In this document: positions 42,411 through 52,726 of the stretch, piece by piece
Position numbering within the stretch: the first letter of the stretch is position 1
How the letters are laid out: the number at the start of each line of letters is the position of its first letter
Assembly: GCA_903837595.1 (NCBI GenBank)
Contig: CAILVI010000562.1
Coordinates: 29,975 to 93,974 of the forward strand
Length of the DNA stretch: 64,000 nucleotides
From: an uncultured Thiodictyon sp.
Lineage (GTDB): Bacteria; Pseudomonadota; Gammaproteobacteria; Chromatiales; Chromatiaceae
Direction of reading: 5' to 3'
Notes under the pieces: model-generated
Database searches by the model: none
What the model saw: only the letters and a program-made list of their open reading frames with translations
Told to the model about the DNA's origin: nothing
Program-made: the position numbers and the translations under genes

Positions 42411-43823
42411 TTACTCTAAGAACAGGTTTGCCGGCAATTGCATGCTCAGGCCGAATGAATGCCCGGTCGCGGTGGTGCTGAGTCGACCGTTGAGCTTCTC
42501 GATCAGCAGGTGCAGAAAATCATGGCCGCGGCCGCTGCCCTTGACCATCGCTGCCGCGCTGGGCGTGGTCGGGTTGTCGACGATGAGTTCGACCAGGCCG
42601 CCGGTGCTGACCCACGACGCCTGGGTCTGGGTGCGGTCGGCGGAGGCGTAGTATTTGAACAGATTGGTGAAAGACTCGGTGAAGAGGATGGTGAGGAACG
42701 ACCCGGTAGTCCCGAACGGGGTGAAGCGGATCGGTGACTCCGCAAAGCCCTGGGTATGCAATGGGAAGAAGCGCTCGCCGATCCAGTCGGATAGGTCGGC
42801 GAGGCGCGCCCGCGGGAGTAATTCCATCAGTGACCTTTCCCATTCGCCCCGCAGGCGTTCCGCCAGTGGCCGATGCTGCTCATGCCAATCCCGCAAGCGG
42901 AGCCCGCTCGGCACCAGCGCGGTGCGCCGCGCGTAACACAGGAAATGCTGTTGAATGCGCTCACTCCCGCGTTGGGTCAGGAGTTGCCCCAAGGCGAGCC
43001 CCAGTGAGCGGACGACGATTTCCTCCAGGGTGGCCGCGCCGTTCTGGTCCTCATGGAGCTTGTGGCGCAGCAATTCAGTATTAGTGGAGATCAGGCCGAA
43101 GATATCAAGCAGGCCGCGCATGGTGTTGACCGCCTCACGGTGTACCCAGGGACTGTTTTCATGTTCGGTATTATAGACAATGCGGTCCAGTGACCCGCGG
43201 AACTTGTGCGCCACCAACGCCATCACGTCCTCCTGCTCCTTGTTCTTGATGCGTAGCACCTCGGCGTCATAGAGCGCGCGTTTGGCGATCTCGCTCTTGG
43301 CGTGCAGGCGGCGCAGATACTTCAGCTGGAAGAGGTAACCGCGATAAAACTCCTCGGACAGCAGGATCAGACAGAAGATGGGGATGGTCAGTAGGGTCAG
43401 CATCTCCATCGCGTGTCCGCCTTCGAGTGGGAGAGTCGCGGGGAAGAGCAGCGAGCGCACCAGGATCAGGGACGCGAAGGCCATCATCCCGTAGGCGAAC
43501 CGGTTCAGGTAGCGCGGGTTGCGATTGGTATAACGGATCGGATCGGAGAAGACGCGGATGGCCGGAAACAGGACCGACAGACGATCGCTCCCGGGGGTGT
43601 CGGGCCGCGCCGAGCGTGCGATCCGCGCGATCCGATGGTACCCCCGCCGGCCGTAGGTGGCCGCCATGATCACCGTGGCCACGTACACGAAGAACGCGAT
43701 GGGCGACTCGGTGTACACGGCGCTGAGCGACGGCAGGCTGTTCGTCAACAGGTAGACGAGATAGGTCGCGGCCTCCATCAGGCAGTAGCCGATAGCGATC
43801 TTGGTGAAGGTCGAGATGTGCAT
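42411..43823 (-). CDS. Membrane histidine-kinase-like protein
   Basis: A 470-residue protein with about four N-terminal membrane helices (up to residue 160), a coiled linker, and DVMALVAHKFRGSLDRI, which resembles a dimerisation/phospho-acceptor helix with His. A GHKL-like ATPase region follows, with the N-box in ESFTNLFKYYAS and the glycine loop KGSGRGHDFLHLLIEKLNG. It probably signals to the receiver-like protein encoded 5 bases downstream. Motifs are degenerate compared with classical kinases. Confidence 0.73.
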   Translation of the reverse strand: MHISTFTKIAIGYCLMEAATYLVYLLTNSLPSLSAVYTESPIAFFVYVATVIMAATYGRRGYHRIARIARSARPDTPGSDRLSVLFPAIRVFSDPIRYTNRNPRYLNRFAYGMMAFASLILVRSLLFPATLPLEGGHAMEMLTLLTIPIFCLILLSEEFYRGYLFQLKYLRRLHAKSEIAKRALYDAEVLRIKNKEQEDVMALVAHKFRGSLDRIVYNTEHENSPWVHREAVNTMRGLLDIFGLISTNTELLRHKLHEDQNGAATLEEIVVRSLGLALGQLLTQRGSERIQQHFLCYARRTALVPSGLRLRDWHEQHRPLAERLRGEWERSLMELLPRARLADLSDWIGERFFPLHTQGFAESPIRFTPFGTTGSFLTILFTESFTNLFKYYASADRTQTQASWVSTGGLVELIVDNPTTPSAAAMVKGSGRGHDFLHLLIEKLNGRLSTTATGHSFGLSMQLPANLFLE

Positions 43824-44071
43824 GGTCGGGGTGGCTCGGGGGTGCCGACGGGGGGGCGTGGTGACGGGCGGCAGGGGGGGCGGCGAGCGTTAAGGATCGC
43901 ACGCTCCGCCGGACAGTGCCAGGGTCCGGGTGCGGCAACGCTATTCTGGGTTTCGACATTCGGCGTAGAAAACTTCAGCTATCTTAACATCGGCGGTACC
44001 ACCGACCGGGCAAGATCAGCGTTGGCGGGCGACCGCCGACAGTTCGTCGCTTGGCCCAACGGAGATACCCT

Positions 44072-46774
44072 ATGTCCCTGTTAATAATCAAACACGGCTC
44101 CACGGCTCTAGCCTCAAAGTCTGGTCGTGCTCCTCCTGCACACTGCCTGGCCATCGTCGCCGGTCGATGTCTCATCGGCGGGTGGCTGCTGTCCCTGTTG
44201 ACGCTGGCTGCACTCGCCATACCCGCGGCCGCGCCGGCGGCCGCGGCCGCGAGTGGCCCGAGCATCGTCTCGTTCGACGGTCGGCGGCTCATGGTGCGTC
44301 GACGCTTGTCCGACGGTACTTTGTCTGCGACGGCCGAGTCCTTTGCGATGCGGGGCGTCGTGTGGTCGCCGGCCAGCCGCGGCACCAACACCTCGAAGAC
44401 CGACCCGAATAATGCCAACGTGCGGCGCGCGGAATTTAAGACCTGGCAGGCAGTCGATGTCCCTTTGCTCGCGGCCATGCACGTCAACACGGTCCGGCTG
44501 CTGCTGGACCCCGGGGTCGACCCGGTCCTGGGTCCGGCCGGGTTGCAGGTGCTCGATGCGCTGTACGCCCAGGGGATCATGGTCGTGATGAATGTGGACG
44601 ATGGCGTCAACGACCTGGCGCGGATCGGACAGGCGGTCGCTTATTATAAGGATCACCCCGCGGTGCTCATGTGGATGCTGGGTAGCGAATGGAACATCAA
44701 CCTCTATTACGGGGTGGCCTCATCCATCTTGGATGCGGCACAACGCACCGAGCGCGCCGCCGCCCTGGTCAAGAGTCTGGACACCAATCACCCGGTCGCC
44801 AGCAGCTATGGAGAGATCGACTATGCGTCCCCCGGCCACTCCCTGGCGGATACCCGGACCTACGTCAACTCCACCTGCCCGAGCGTCGATGTCTGGGCAC
44901 TCAATATCTACCGCAGTAGCACCTTCGGTACGCTGTTCGATCAGTGGGCGTCGATCACCGATAAACCCATGTTGATCGGCGAAGCGGGCACCGATGCCTA
45001 TCGCTCAACCGCCACGACGCCGAACCCGCCAGGGGCCGTCGATCAGCTCATGCAGGCGAGTTGGGACCTGTCACTCTGGAACGATATTGTGTACCATCTC
45101 TCGACCGCCTCGCCGAATGGTGTGGCGGTTGGCGGGACCCTGTTCGAGTGGAATGACGAATGGTGGAAGGTCGCGCCTGCCGGGTCGCAACAGCCGGGCG
45201 GGTTCGTCCTGGCGGCCGGCCACCCCGATGGTTTCGCCAACGAGGAATATTTCGGCTTGCTCGATATTGATCGGGTACCGCGTCAGGTCTACAACAGCCT
45301 GCGCGACGCCTTTGCCGCCCAGGCGTACGACATCGATTTTATGTCGATGCGCAGCCCCATCGAAACCAATCTCGGGAGTTTCCTGGTGGCGGGTCGCTCG
45401 CCCGCGGGAAGCGCCATCACACTGAACGGCAGTTCCTTGATCCCAGCCCCAGACGCAGCCGGAAATTTTGCCACCGTCGTGGCGTTGACGGCCGGCGACA
45501 ACGCACTGACCTTGGTCGTCACCGCGTCCGGACAGGCGCCGGTCACCTATAGCAAGGTGGTTCGCTATACGCCGGGGTTCAGTACCCAGTACCGTAATCT
45601 GGTCTATGTCGATGTCGCGACCGCCGCCATTGCCGGGACCGCCGTGATCGATCCGGACGGGGACCGTATTCTTGGGCTGCTACCGGGGCGGCACGCGGTG
45701 GCCCTGTCGCCGGACGGGCGATTCCTCTATATGTCCGATCGTGGGGTCGTGGATACCACCACCCACCAGGCGGCGGCCTTCGGGCCTTTGCCGTTGTCTG
45801 CGGACTTCGCGACTAATGCGTTCTTAGTCTCGCCAGTCGGGGACCGGCTCTATGTCCGCCAACAGGTTGTTGACGTGCCAGCAAATACACTGGCGCCGGA
45901 CCTGTGTGCCAATATTGACAGCGCTACCTTTTACACTGATCCAGCAATTTCGGCCGATGGTGTGACGCTATTCGCCGGCCGGAATCCGATCCAGCGTATC
46001 ACGCGGGCCGCGGACGGTACTTATGGATGTGTTGCGACTGCGATTCAAGACCGTCCGACGCGCCCCCTTCCCGGCGACCTGGCGCTGTCACCGGATGGGC
46101 GCCTGTTGTTCCGCACGTCCTATGGGTATGCGATTGGCGGACTCGATGTCTTCGACGCGAGTACCTATGCGGAGGTCGGCACGGTGGAGGGGCTCCGCGA
46201 TTATGCGGGCGGGATCGCTTTTGCGGCGGACGGACACCGGGCGATCATCGGCAGTGTCGGGAATCCGAATCCTTCCTGGGGCGGTGGGCGCCTGTCGGTG
46301 ATCGGGTGGGTGGACGGCCCGTCACCACAGGTCCAACTGCTCTCGTACACCAGCCTGGACGACGGCAATAATCTGGCGATCGGCCCGCGGGACCGGGTCT
46401 ATGCGTCGTCCAAGGCCAGGCTCGGAATCGACGCATTCGACCTGAGTGCGAGCAGCGTCCTGAACCGGGTCAAGGGGTTCGTCCTCGGTGTCGGGTCAGG
46501 GTACCGGGACATACAGCGGGTCCTGCTGAAATCCATTGCGGATGCCGACGGGGATGGCGTTGCCGACCCGATCGACAACTGCCCGACGATCGCCAATTCG
46601 GGGCAGGCCGATTTTGACCGCGATGGGCTGGGCGATGCCTGCGACCCGGACATCGACGGCGACGGTGCCACCAATCTACAAGAGTATCGGTGGGGCCTCG
46701 ACCCGCGGAACCCGGCCGACTACCCATCGCTGGTCGTGCCTCGCTCGGGGGGGTGGCGGGCTATTCGGCGCTGA
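44072..46774 (+). CDS. Secreted glycoside-hydrolase-like protein with calcium-binding C-terminal repeats
   Basis: A 900-residue exported protein. A long N-terminal leader has a hydrophobic segment ([16 protein letters not shown]). A TIM-barrel region at about 80-400 resembles family 2/5 glycosidases, with E206 in LGSEWN as possible acid/base and E304 in [10 protein letters not shown] as possible nucleophile. A beta-propeller-like middle ([25 protein letters not shown]) follows. The C-terminus has thrombospondin type 3 calcium motifs ([35 protein letters not shown]). ATG 44072 follows AACGGAGA. Substrate is unknown. Confidence 0.8.
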   Translation: MSLLIIKHGSTALASKSGRAPPAHCLAIVAGRCLIGGWLLSLLTLAALAIPAAAPAAAAASGPSIVSFDGRRLMVRRRLSDGTLSATAESFAMRGVVWSPASRGTNTSKTDPNNANVRRAEFKTWQAVDVPLLAAMHVNTVRLLLDPGVDPVLGPAGLQVLDALYAQGIMVVMNVDDGVNDLARIGQAVAYYKDHPAVLMWMLGSEWNINLYYGVASSILDAAQRTERAAALVKSLDTNHPVASSYGEIDYASPGHSLADTRTYVNSTCPSVDVWALNIYRSSTFGTLFDQWASITDKPMLIGEAGTDAYRSTATTPNPPGAVDQLMQASWDLSLWNDIVYHLSTASPNGVAVGGTLFEWNDEWWKVAPAGSQQPGGFVLAAGHPDGFANEEYFGLLDIDRVPRQVYNSLRDAFAAQAYDIDFMSMRSPIETNLGSFLVAGRSPAGSAITLNGSSLIPAPDAAGNFATVVALTAGDNALTLVVTASGQAPVTYSKVVRYTPGFSTQYRNLVYVDVATAAIAGTAVIDPDGDRILGLLPGRHAVALSPDGRFLYMSDRGVVDTTTHQAAAFGPLPLSADFATNAFLVSPVGDRLYVRQQVVDVPANTLAPDLCANIDSATFYTDPAISADGVTLFAGRNPIQRITRAADGTYGCVATAIQDRPTRPLPGDLALSPDGRLLFRTSYGYAIGGLDVFDASTYAEVGTVEGLRDYAGGIAFAADGHRAIIGSVGNPNPSWGGGRLSVIGWVDGPSPQVQLLSYTSLDDGNNLAIGPRDRVYASSKARLGIDAFDLSASSVLNRVKGFVLGVGSGYRDIQRVLLKSIADADGDGVADPIDNCPTIANSGQADFDRDGLGDACDPDIDGDGATNLQEYRWGLDPRNPADYPSLVVPRSGGWRAIRR

Positions 46775-47218
46775 TTGACACCACAGGAGGATGGACCTGC
46801 CTGGACGCGTTGCTGCTCGGGCGGTTGCCACAGCGGGCTGTCTGGGCGGGTTCTTCCGAGTGCTCACCTGCGCTTGCCGGTAGGCATCTTTGCCCGCTTG
46901 TAACTGCGCCGATATTGTGGAAGTGCTCGGACGCCACTAGGGCGTGGAGTTTTTCAGCCAGATTCATGGCCTCTGCCGCTGCGCAGCAACATCGCTACAC
47001 ACCCCAGCGTCTCGCAAACGCCGCTGCCAGACTCTCGTAGGTGCAGACCTGGATAAGTGTAAAAATTAAGTATATCAATATTATACCGCGCTGCTAAGCC
47101 CGCCTAGCCGTGGCGTCTACCCGTCGCGCGTGCTGCTGTGACGCAACGCACACGCACATCCGGCCGGTCCCCGTGATAGCCTGTGCCCAACACGAATCTC
47201 CTACCAGGCCGATCGCCC
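46775..47218. other. Intergenic region, mostly featureless
   Basis: No gene is supported. A short minus-strand frame (46967 down to 46761, MNLAEKLHALVASEHFHNIG) faintly recalls the AEKLHAL segment of AbiEii-type nucleotidyltransferases and could be a remnant. An AT-rich stretch at 47055-47090 may hold the promoter of the next gene. Confidence 0.4.
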
Positions 47219-47860
47219 ATGCAGCAACTCACCCCCGAAGGTCAGCGCCTCGTCGCTGAACTGGCCAGCCGCCACGGTTTCAGCGTGGATGCCGTCACCC
47301 ACCTGCTGTTCGCCGTGCGCAACGGCAACGGCACCATGGCCCAGTTCGGCCACCCGGAGTTCGGCGGTGGCGGCCAGTGGATGCGCGGCGGCATGATCAT
47401 GCTGGGTGACATGTTCAACCACGCGCTCAAGGGCCGCGTCGACGCGCTGTGCAGCGAGATCGCCGACGTCCTCGCCCGCCAGCCCGGGCCGCTTCAGACC
47501 GGCAGCTTCCAGTCCCAGAGTCAGGGCGGGTCCGGCTACCAGACTCAGGCCGCCGGGGGCTTTGCGGGGCAGTCCAGCCTGTTTGTCCCGGACCCACTGA
47601 TGCACTGGTGGCCCGCGCAGTTGGGGTCCCCTAGCGCCACTGGCTCCCAGAATCAGGTGAAATACGCCTATTTCGCCAATATCCGGCGGTTGGCGGTGGA
47701 TACCGGCGGGGAGTGTTGGGTCTATGATACCCAGGACCACCAGATCGGCGGTTTCTCGCAGCAACAGGGCTATGGTTCCTCGATCACCTTCACCAGTCAG
47801 TATGGCACCGTTAACCTGGCGAGCCTGCCGGTGGTCTCACGGGGGCCCTCGGTGGGTTGA
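47219..47860 (+). CDS. SHOCT-like domain protein
   Basis: A 213-residue soluble protein. The N-terminal 70 residues (LTPEGQRLVAELASRHGFSVDAVTHLLFAV, then a Gly-rich FGHPEFGGGGQW) resemble proteins annotated as SHOCT-domain containing. A Gln/Gly/Ser-rich linker (GSFQSQSQGGSGYQTQAAGG) joins it to a C-terminal part with DTQDHQIGGFSQQQ. ATG 47219 was preferred over GTG 47183. Function is unknown. Confidence 0.72.
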   Translation: MQQLTPEGQRLVAELASRHGFSVDAVTHLLFAVRNGNGTMAQFGHPEFGGGGQWMRGGMIMLGDMFNHALKGRVDALCSEIADVLARQPGPLQTGSFQSQSQGGSGYQTQAAGGFAGQSSLFVPDPLMHWWPAQLGSPSATGSQNQVKYAYFANIRRLAVDTGGECWVYDTQDHQIGGFSQQQGYGSSITFTSQYGTVNLASLPVVSRGPSVG

Positions 47861-47905
47861 GTCGGCGGGCGCCGGCCCCGGTCCCTTGAGTGAAAGGACT
47901 TTCAT

Positions 47906-48451
47906 ATGATTTCGGTCGCCGCCTATCTGGAGAACGAGAAGGTCGCGGATCTGAAGAGCGAGTACGTCAATGGCCGGCGCGTCCCGGTGGTGGGCGCCAG
48001 CCGGTTGCACGACCAACTCTGCATGCGCCTCGCCCGCCTGCTCCAGCAGCAATTGGTGGGGTCGCCCTACCGCCTGTTCCGCCCGACGGTCAAGGTCCAT
48101 ATCCACGATGCCGGCGACGAACGCTTCTACTACCCGGACCTCCAGGTTGGCCACGCGGAGGGCCTCGAGCACCCGGACTTTCTGGACGCGCCCCGGCTGA
48201 TCCTGGAGGTGCTCTCGGCGCGTACTGAGCAGCGCGACCGGGAGGAAAAGGCGCCGGCCTACTGCCGCATCGCCGGGCTCGAAGAGTTGGTCCTGATTGC
48301 CCACGACACACCGCGCATTGAGGTGTGGCGGCGCGCGCTGGGTTGGGTGCCGCAGATCGTCACCGGCACCCAGCGTCTGCCGCTCCTGAGCGTGGCGGGC
48401 GAGATCCCGTTGGAACTGCTCTATGGCGGACTGGCTCTGCCCGGCTCATGA
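47906..48451 (+). CDS. Uma2 family (DUF820) endonuclease-fold protein
   Basis: A 181-residue protein of the Uma2 family, with a PD-(D/E)XK-like fold. Visible features are [12 protein letters not shown] at the N-terminus, RFYYPDLQV (catalytic Asp), PRLILEVLS (Glu) and [20 protein letters not shown]. The family is abundant in phototrophs and often linked to transposons; biochemical roles are mostly unknown. GAAAGGACTTTCAT leads to the ATG. Confidence 0.88.
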   Translation: MISVAAYLENEKVADLKSEYVNGRRVPVVGASRLHDQLCMRLARLLQQQLVGSPYRLFRPTVKVHIHDAGDERFYYPDLQVGHAEGLEHPDFLDAPRLILEVLSARTEQRDREEKAPAYCRIAGLEELVLIAHDTPRIEVWRRALGWVPQIVTGTQRLPLLSVAGEIPLELLYGGLALPGS

Positions 48452-48527
48452 GCCAAACCGGCCCGGGCTGCGGCTATTGGGGGTTGGGTTCGTAATTCAG
48501 TGTTTTGTGTACAGGCTAGCCGTTTCC

Positions 48528-50660
48528 ATGGATCAAGCGCCGGACCTTTTTTCCTATCGCCGGCACTGGGCACACAAGCTCGGAGTCGCCCCGGAGCTGC
48601 CCATGTCGCGGGCGGAGATGGATCTGCTCGGCTGGGATGCCTGCGACGTGATCATCGTCACCGGCGACGCCTATGTGGACCACCCCTCCTTCGGCATGGC
48701 GATCATCGGCCGGTTGCTGGAGGCCCAGGGGTTTCGGGTCGGCATCATTAGTCAGCCGGACTGGACCTTGGCGGCCGACTTCCAACGTCTTGGGCGCCCG
48801 ACGCTCTTCTTCGGCATCACCGCCGGCAACATGGACAGCATGGTCAACCGCTACACGGCAGACCGGCGGGCGCGTTCGGACGACGCCTATACCCCGGGTG
48901 GCGTCGCCGATCGGCGCCCGGACCGCTCGGTGACCGTGTATGCCCAGCGCGCGCGCGAGGCGTACAAGGACGTCCCCATCATCATCGGCGGGATTGAGGC
49001 CAGCCTGCGGCGCATCGCCCACTATGATCACTGGTCGGAGAAGGTGCGCCGTGCCGCCTTGGTGGACGCCAAGGCGGACCTGCTGATCTTCGGTAATGCG
49101 GAGCGGGCGGTGGTGGAGGTGGCGCACCGGTTGGCCCGGGGCGAGCCCATCGCCGCCATCCGCGACGTGCGCGGCACCGGTTTCATGGTGCGTGAGGTGG
49201 CGGCGGCCTGGACCGAGATCGATTCCAGCCACTTGGACCAACCGGGGTGGGTGGAGTCCCATCGGGACCCCTATGTTGCGGAGCCGGTGGGGTGCGTCGC
49301 GACGCCAGCGGGGCAGGGTGCCGAGCCAGTCGCGGCCGTTCCTATCACCTTCCACCGCCGCCCCCGCCACCTGGACCGGGGACACACCGTGGTGCGCCTG
49401 CCCTCCTTCGAGCAGGTGCGCGCTGACCCCGTCCTCTACGCCCACGCCTCCCGGGTCTTTCATCAGGAGACCAACCCCGGTAACGCCCGCGCCCTGATCC
49501 AGGGCCACGGCGATCGGGCGGTCTGGCTCAACCCCCCGCCGATCCCGCTGACCACCGCCGAACTGGACCGGGTCTATGAGCTGCCCTACAGCCGTCGCCC
49601 GCACCCGGGCTACGGTGCGCAGCCCATTCCCGCCTGGGAGATGATCCGCTTCTCGGTGAACATCCTGCGCGGTTGCTTCGGCGGCTGTACCTTCTGTTCC
49701 ATCACCGAGCACGAGGGGCGGATCATCCAGAACCGCTCGGAGGCGTCCATCCTGCGCGAGATCGCGGAGGTCCGGGATCACACGGCGGGCTTCACCGGCA
49801 CCATCTCCGACTTGGGTGGTCCCACCGCCAACATGTGGCGGCTGGCCTGTAAGGACCGGGCGATCGAGTCGTCCTGCCGTAAACTCTCCTGCGTCTATCC
49901 CGCCATCTGTCCGAATATGAATACGGACCATGGCCCGCTGATCCAACTGTATCGGGCGGCGCGTCAGGTCCCCGGCATCAAGCGGGTGCTGATCGCCTCG
50001 GGTCTGCGCTATGACCTGGCGGTGCGCTCACCGGAGTATGTCCGCGAGCTGGTTACCCACCACGTTGGCGGCTATCTCAAGATTGCGCCTGAGCACACCG
50101 AGCCCGGGCCACTCTCCAAGATGCAGAAACCCGGCATCGGCGCCTACGACCGCTTCAAGGCGATGTTCGACAAATACTCCAAAGAGGCGGGCAAGGAGCA
50201 GTACCTGATCCCCTATTTCATCGCCGCCCACCCGGGGACCACCGATCTCGATATGCTCAACCTGGCACTGTGGCTGAAGCGCAACGGCTTCCGGCCGGAT
50301 GCGGTCCAGGGCTTCCTGCCCACCCCGCTGGCCATCGCCTCGGCCATGTACCACACGGGTTTCAATCCACTGCAACGGGTGGGTCGGGACGCCGAGCGGG
50401 TGAGCGTGGTGCGCGGCGCGCGGCAGCGGCGTCTGCACAAGGCCTTCCTGCGCTATCACGACCCGGAGAACTGGCCGCTGCTGCGCGAGGCGCTCAATGC
50501 GATGGGGCGGACCGACCTGATCGGCAACGGCAAGCGCCACCTGATCCCCGCCTTCCAGCCCGCCGGTACCGGCGGGACGCCGGAGGGTCGGCGCCGCCCC
50601 GGGTTGGGCCTGGCCCCGGGGGGGGGCACTGCTATGCGTCCGACCGGGCGCCGACGTTAG
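48528..50660 (+). CDS. ygiQ: YgiQ family radical SAM protein
   Basis: A 710-residue B12-independent-type radical SAM protein of the YgiQ (UPF0313) family. The cluster motif CFGGCTFCS is in the middle of the protein, preceded by a Rossmann-like N-terminal region ([36 protein letters not shown]). The C-terminus has the usual [12 protein letters not shown] and QGFLPTPL segments. Length is close to known members (about 700-740). ATG 48528 was chosen over upstream in-frame codons because family members begin with a similar DLFSYRRHW segment. Function of the family is unresolved. Confidence 0.93.
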   Translation: MDQAPDLFSYRRHWAHKLGVAPELPMSRAEMDLLGWDACDVIIVTGDAYVDHPSFGMAIIGRLLEAQGFRVGIISQPDWTLAADFQRLGRPTLFFGITAGNMDSMVNRYTADRRARSDDAYTPGGVADRRPDRSVTVYAQRAREAYKDVPIIIGGIEASLRRIAHYDHWSEKVRRAALVDAKADLLIFGNAERAVVEVAHRLARGEPIAAIRDVRGTGFMVREVAAAWTEIDSSHLDQPGWVESHRDPYVAEPVGCVATPAGQGAEPVAAVPITFHRRPRHLDRGHTVVRLPSFEQVRADPVLYAHASRVFHQETNPGNARALIQGHGDRAVWLNPPPIPLTTAELDRVYELPYSRRPHPGYGAQPIPAWEMIRFSVNILRGCFGGCTFCSITEHEGRIIQNRSEASILREIAEVRDHTAGFTGTISDLGGPTANMWRLACKDRAIESSCRKLSCVYPAICPNMNTDHGPLIQLYRAARQVPGIKRVLIASGLRYDLAVRSPEYVRELVTHHVGGYLKIAPEHTEPGPLSKMQKPGIGAYDRFKAMFDKYSKEAGKEQYLIPYFIAAHPGTTDLDMLNLALWLKRNGFRPDAVQGFLPTPLAIASAMYHTGFNPLQRVGRDAERVSVVRGARQRRLHKAFLRYHDPENWPLLREALNAMGRTDLIGNGKRHLIPAFQPAGTGGTPEGRRRPGLGLAPGGGTAMRPTGRRR

Positions 50661-50670
50661 ACGCGGTCCG

Positions 50671-51377
50671 TCAAAATAGTTCCGCGGGCTTGCCCTCACC
50701 TCGGGCAAGCCCCACGATCATGTCCCGCAACTTGTAGACCTCCAGCGACGTGTCGCCCTAGTCCCGTCCGCGGGCATAGCGCAGCTCGGCCTTGATCATC
50801 GTTCCGGCCAGCCGGTCCGTCTGCAACCGGTCGAGGCTTTAGCCGGTGGCGGCTTCCGGCAAACTCAAGAGAAATCAGTGGCGCCTGCGAGCCGGACCGG
50901 CTAACGGCCATGGCGCTCGCGCCACCCCGAACGATGAAAGTGGCGGGCGCCTTGGCCGTTCCCCTCCCCGGCCATCCCCCAATAGGGGAGGGAGAAGTGG
51001 AGCGCGCTCCCGGCGCGACTTTCACCGTAAGCCTCGACCTCCAGTGGCCGGAACGATGACCAAGGCCCGGTTTCCGCTGCCTCGGCGCCGATCGGCGGGA
51101 TGCGGCCCTCGTCGATCGTGACGCCGCGGGCGAGGAAGCGGGACTGCGCGTAGGCGTGTTGGTGGATGAACTCCAGGGCCAGCAGACAGGGCTCCCCGGC
51201 GTGTCGGTCCAGGGCGAACAGTAGTCGGTTACTGCGGTCCAGGCGCGCCCGGTAGAGATTGTCGCCGACCTTCTTGATCTGCGCCGAGCGGAAATCGCCG
51301 GTCCGCAGGTAGCCCGCGAGCTTGTCAAAGCCGGGAATGGCCGCGATATCCAGACCGCGGTAGATCAGAATCTTCAT
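50671..51377 (-). pseudogene. Broken helicase-type gene with RelE-like N-terminus, interrupted by a repeat element
   Basis: From ATG 51377 the minus strand encodes MKILIYRGLDIAAIPGF... with IKKVGDNLYRARLDRSNRLLFAL and EFIHQHAYAQSRFL, like the RelE-like N-terminal part of some UvrD-type helicases. After about 100 residues the frame enters a 280-bp repeat element. Beyond it a short 3' end remains (AELRYARGRD, stop, GDTSLEVYKLRDMIVGLARG...), with an in-frame TAG. The whole helicase core is missing, so this is a remnant. The family assignment rests on pattern memory only. Confidence 0.6.
50788..51067. mobile_element. MITE-like element with 23-bp terminal inverted repeats (copy 1, complete)
   Basis: The ends (50788-50810 and 51045-51067) are inverted repeats that match at 22 of 23 positions, core CATCGTTCCGGCCA. 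The 280-bp element contains a second inner inverted pair around GTGAAAGT and ACTTTCAT, and no open frame of its own. Related sequence recurs at 58157-58311 (inverted, inner part) and 63887-64000 (same orientation, cut by the window end). It lies inside a disrupted gene, which fits insertion. Confidence 0.7.
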
Positions 51378-51858
51378 GGCACCCCTGCTGATTGTGGACC
51401 CAGGATGGACCTGCATCCCGGCCTTCAAACTCACCATCACCATAAGGTGTGTGCAGAAGCGCCAGACCGGTGGGGCGGTTCTGTGAGGGGGCGATGGGCT
51501 CTGTCGCTCCGTCGCGTTTTTGCAACAACGGGCGCCGCCATCCGGCCCAACGCGGTGCCGCAGACAGCGTGTCTTGCGGGCCGCCGCGTGGCGTGCAACG
51601 CGCGTTCGTTGCAAATATGTTGCTCAGAGGAAAAAAAGTTGCACTGGCAGATGCGTTGTGGGCTAAAATCGCACTGTCCGGCTGTTCAGTCAGCGAGCCT
51701 CGTCCAGGCTCAAGGCACCTTAGCCGTCGTGTCGGGAGGTCGGCGGCGGCTCGCGGCGCTGGCTCGGCCGCTAGGTGTTGCTTTTTACTGACATGGCGAG
51801 ACCATCAAGCCGCTTTATCGACCGAACTCCCCCAACCAATCGCAACAGGAAACACAAG
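51378..51858. other. Intergenic region upstream of the OmpA-like gene
   Basis: No gene is supported. A possible sigma-70 promoter at 51639-51669 has TTGCAC and TAAAAT with a long 19-base spacer, on the plus strand, about 190 bases before the OmpA-like start. A purine-rich AGAGGAAAAAAAG lies just before it. Confidence 0.35.
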
Positions 51859-52482
51859 ATGCGCAAAGACCACAAGACCTTCCGCGCCGCTGCCGTGGCC
51901 GCCTCGCTGGCGATGGCCGCGGTGCTCGCAGCCCCCGTCAGCGCTGAGGATTCGATCGGCCTGTACTGGAAATCCGCGCCGACCACCACCGCCTGGGTCA
52001 ACCCCTACGGTGAGTGCTGGCAGGGACAGGACGGCGAAAAGCTGGCTCCGTGCGGCGAAGTCGCCTTTGTCCCCCATGCCCCACTGGTCATGCGCCTGCT
52101 GTTTGAAATCAACAGGTACAAGCTCCAGGACATCCGTAACCCCGAAGAACTGCGCAAGCTCGATACCCTGATCGCGGAATTCAAGGCAACCCCGCGTGAA
52201 GAGGTGGTCAGCATCGTCGGCCACACCGACAAGCTGGGCAGCCTGCAACTCAACCAGGTGCTGAGTGAAAACCGTGCCGAGACCATCAAGAACTACATGA
52301 TCGACCATGGTTACCCCGCCGCCGATATCCGCGAGGTAAAGGGCATGGCCTGGGAAGGCGGCAACGACGTCGCCGCCAACGGTGCGGTCATCGACCTGGG
52401 TCCCTTGGAGAACAATCCCCTGCGTCGTCGCGTCGTCGTGACCGAGCTCGGCCCCGATCAGCTCAAGCAGTTCAGCCAGTAG
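51859..52482 (+). CDS. OmpA-family C-terminal domain periplasmic protein
   Basis: A 207-residue exported protein with signal peptide MRKDHKTFRAAAVAASLAMA...APVSA. After a short linker with two cysteines (GECWQGQDGEKLAPCGE, possibly a disulfide) follows an OmpA-like peptidoglycan-binding domain: LLFEINRYKLQD, SIVGHTDKLGS and LSENRAETIKNYMIDHGYP, ending NNPLRRRVVV. It probably tethers the envelope to the cell wall. AGGAAACACAAG precedes the ATG; an intrinsic terminator follows at 52693. Confidence 0.9.
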   Translation: MRKDHKTFRAAAVAASLAMAAVLAAPVSAEDSIGLYWKSAPTTTAWVNPYGECWQGQDGEKLAPCGEVAFVPHAPLVMRLLFEINRYKLQDIRNPEELRKLDTLIAEFKATPREEVVSIVGHTDKLGSLQLNQVLSENRAETIKNYMIDHGYPAADIREVKGMAWEGGNDVAANGAVIDLGPLENNPLRRRVVVTELGPDQLKQFSQ

Positions 52483-52692
52483 TCCGGCCCTGGATCGGCC
52501 CCGCGCGGGTGCCGATCCTTCAGCCCCCAGGGAATCCGCCGCCACGGGGCGTTTAGCCGCGCCCCAAACCCAATCGACATCGAACGCGCTGCCGCTGTAC
52601 CTGCCGGTCCCGGCAATGGGTCGTGTGGCCGGAAGAAATGGATGACACCCATCCAATAGGCCTCATCCCCCCCGACGGAGGCTTAAAGGACG

Positions 52693-52726
52693 ACCGGCCC
52701 TCGGGTTTCCCGATGGCCGGTTTTTT
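52693..52726 (+). terminator. Rho-independent terminator of the OmpA-like gene
   Basis: ACCGGCC/GGCCGGT arms extended by CTCGGG/CCCGAT close on a TTT loop and run into six T residues. It is oriented with the OmpA-like gene and overlaps the end of the convergent CapA-like gene. Confidence 0.88.

Noticed and set aside
46761-46967. Minus-strand frame starting MNLAEKLHALVASEH
   Set aside because: Resemblance to a nucleotidyltransferase segment is only about ten residues and the rest is unrelated; kept only as a remark.
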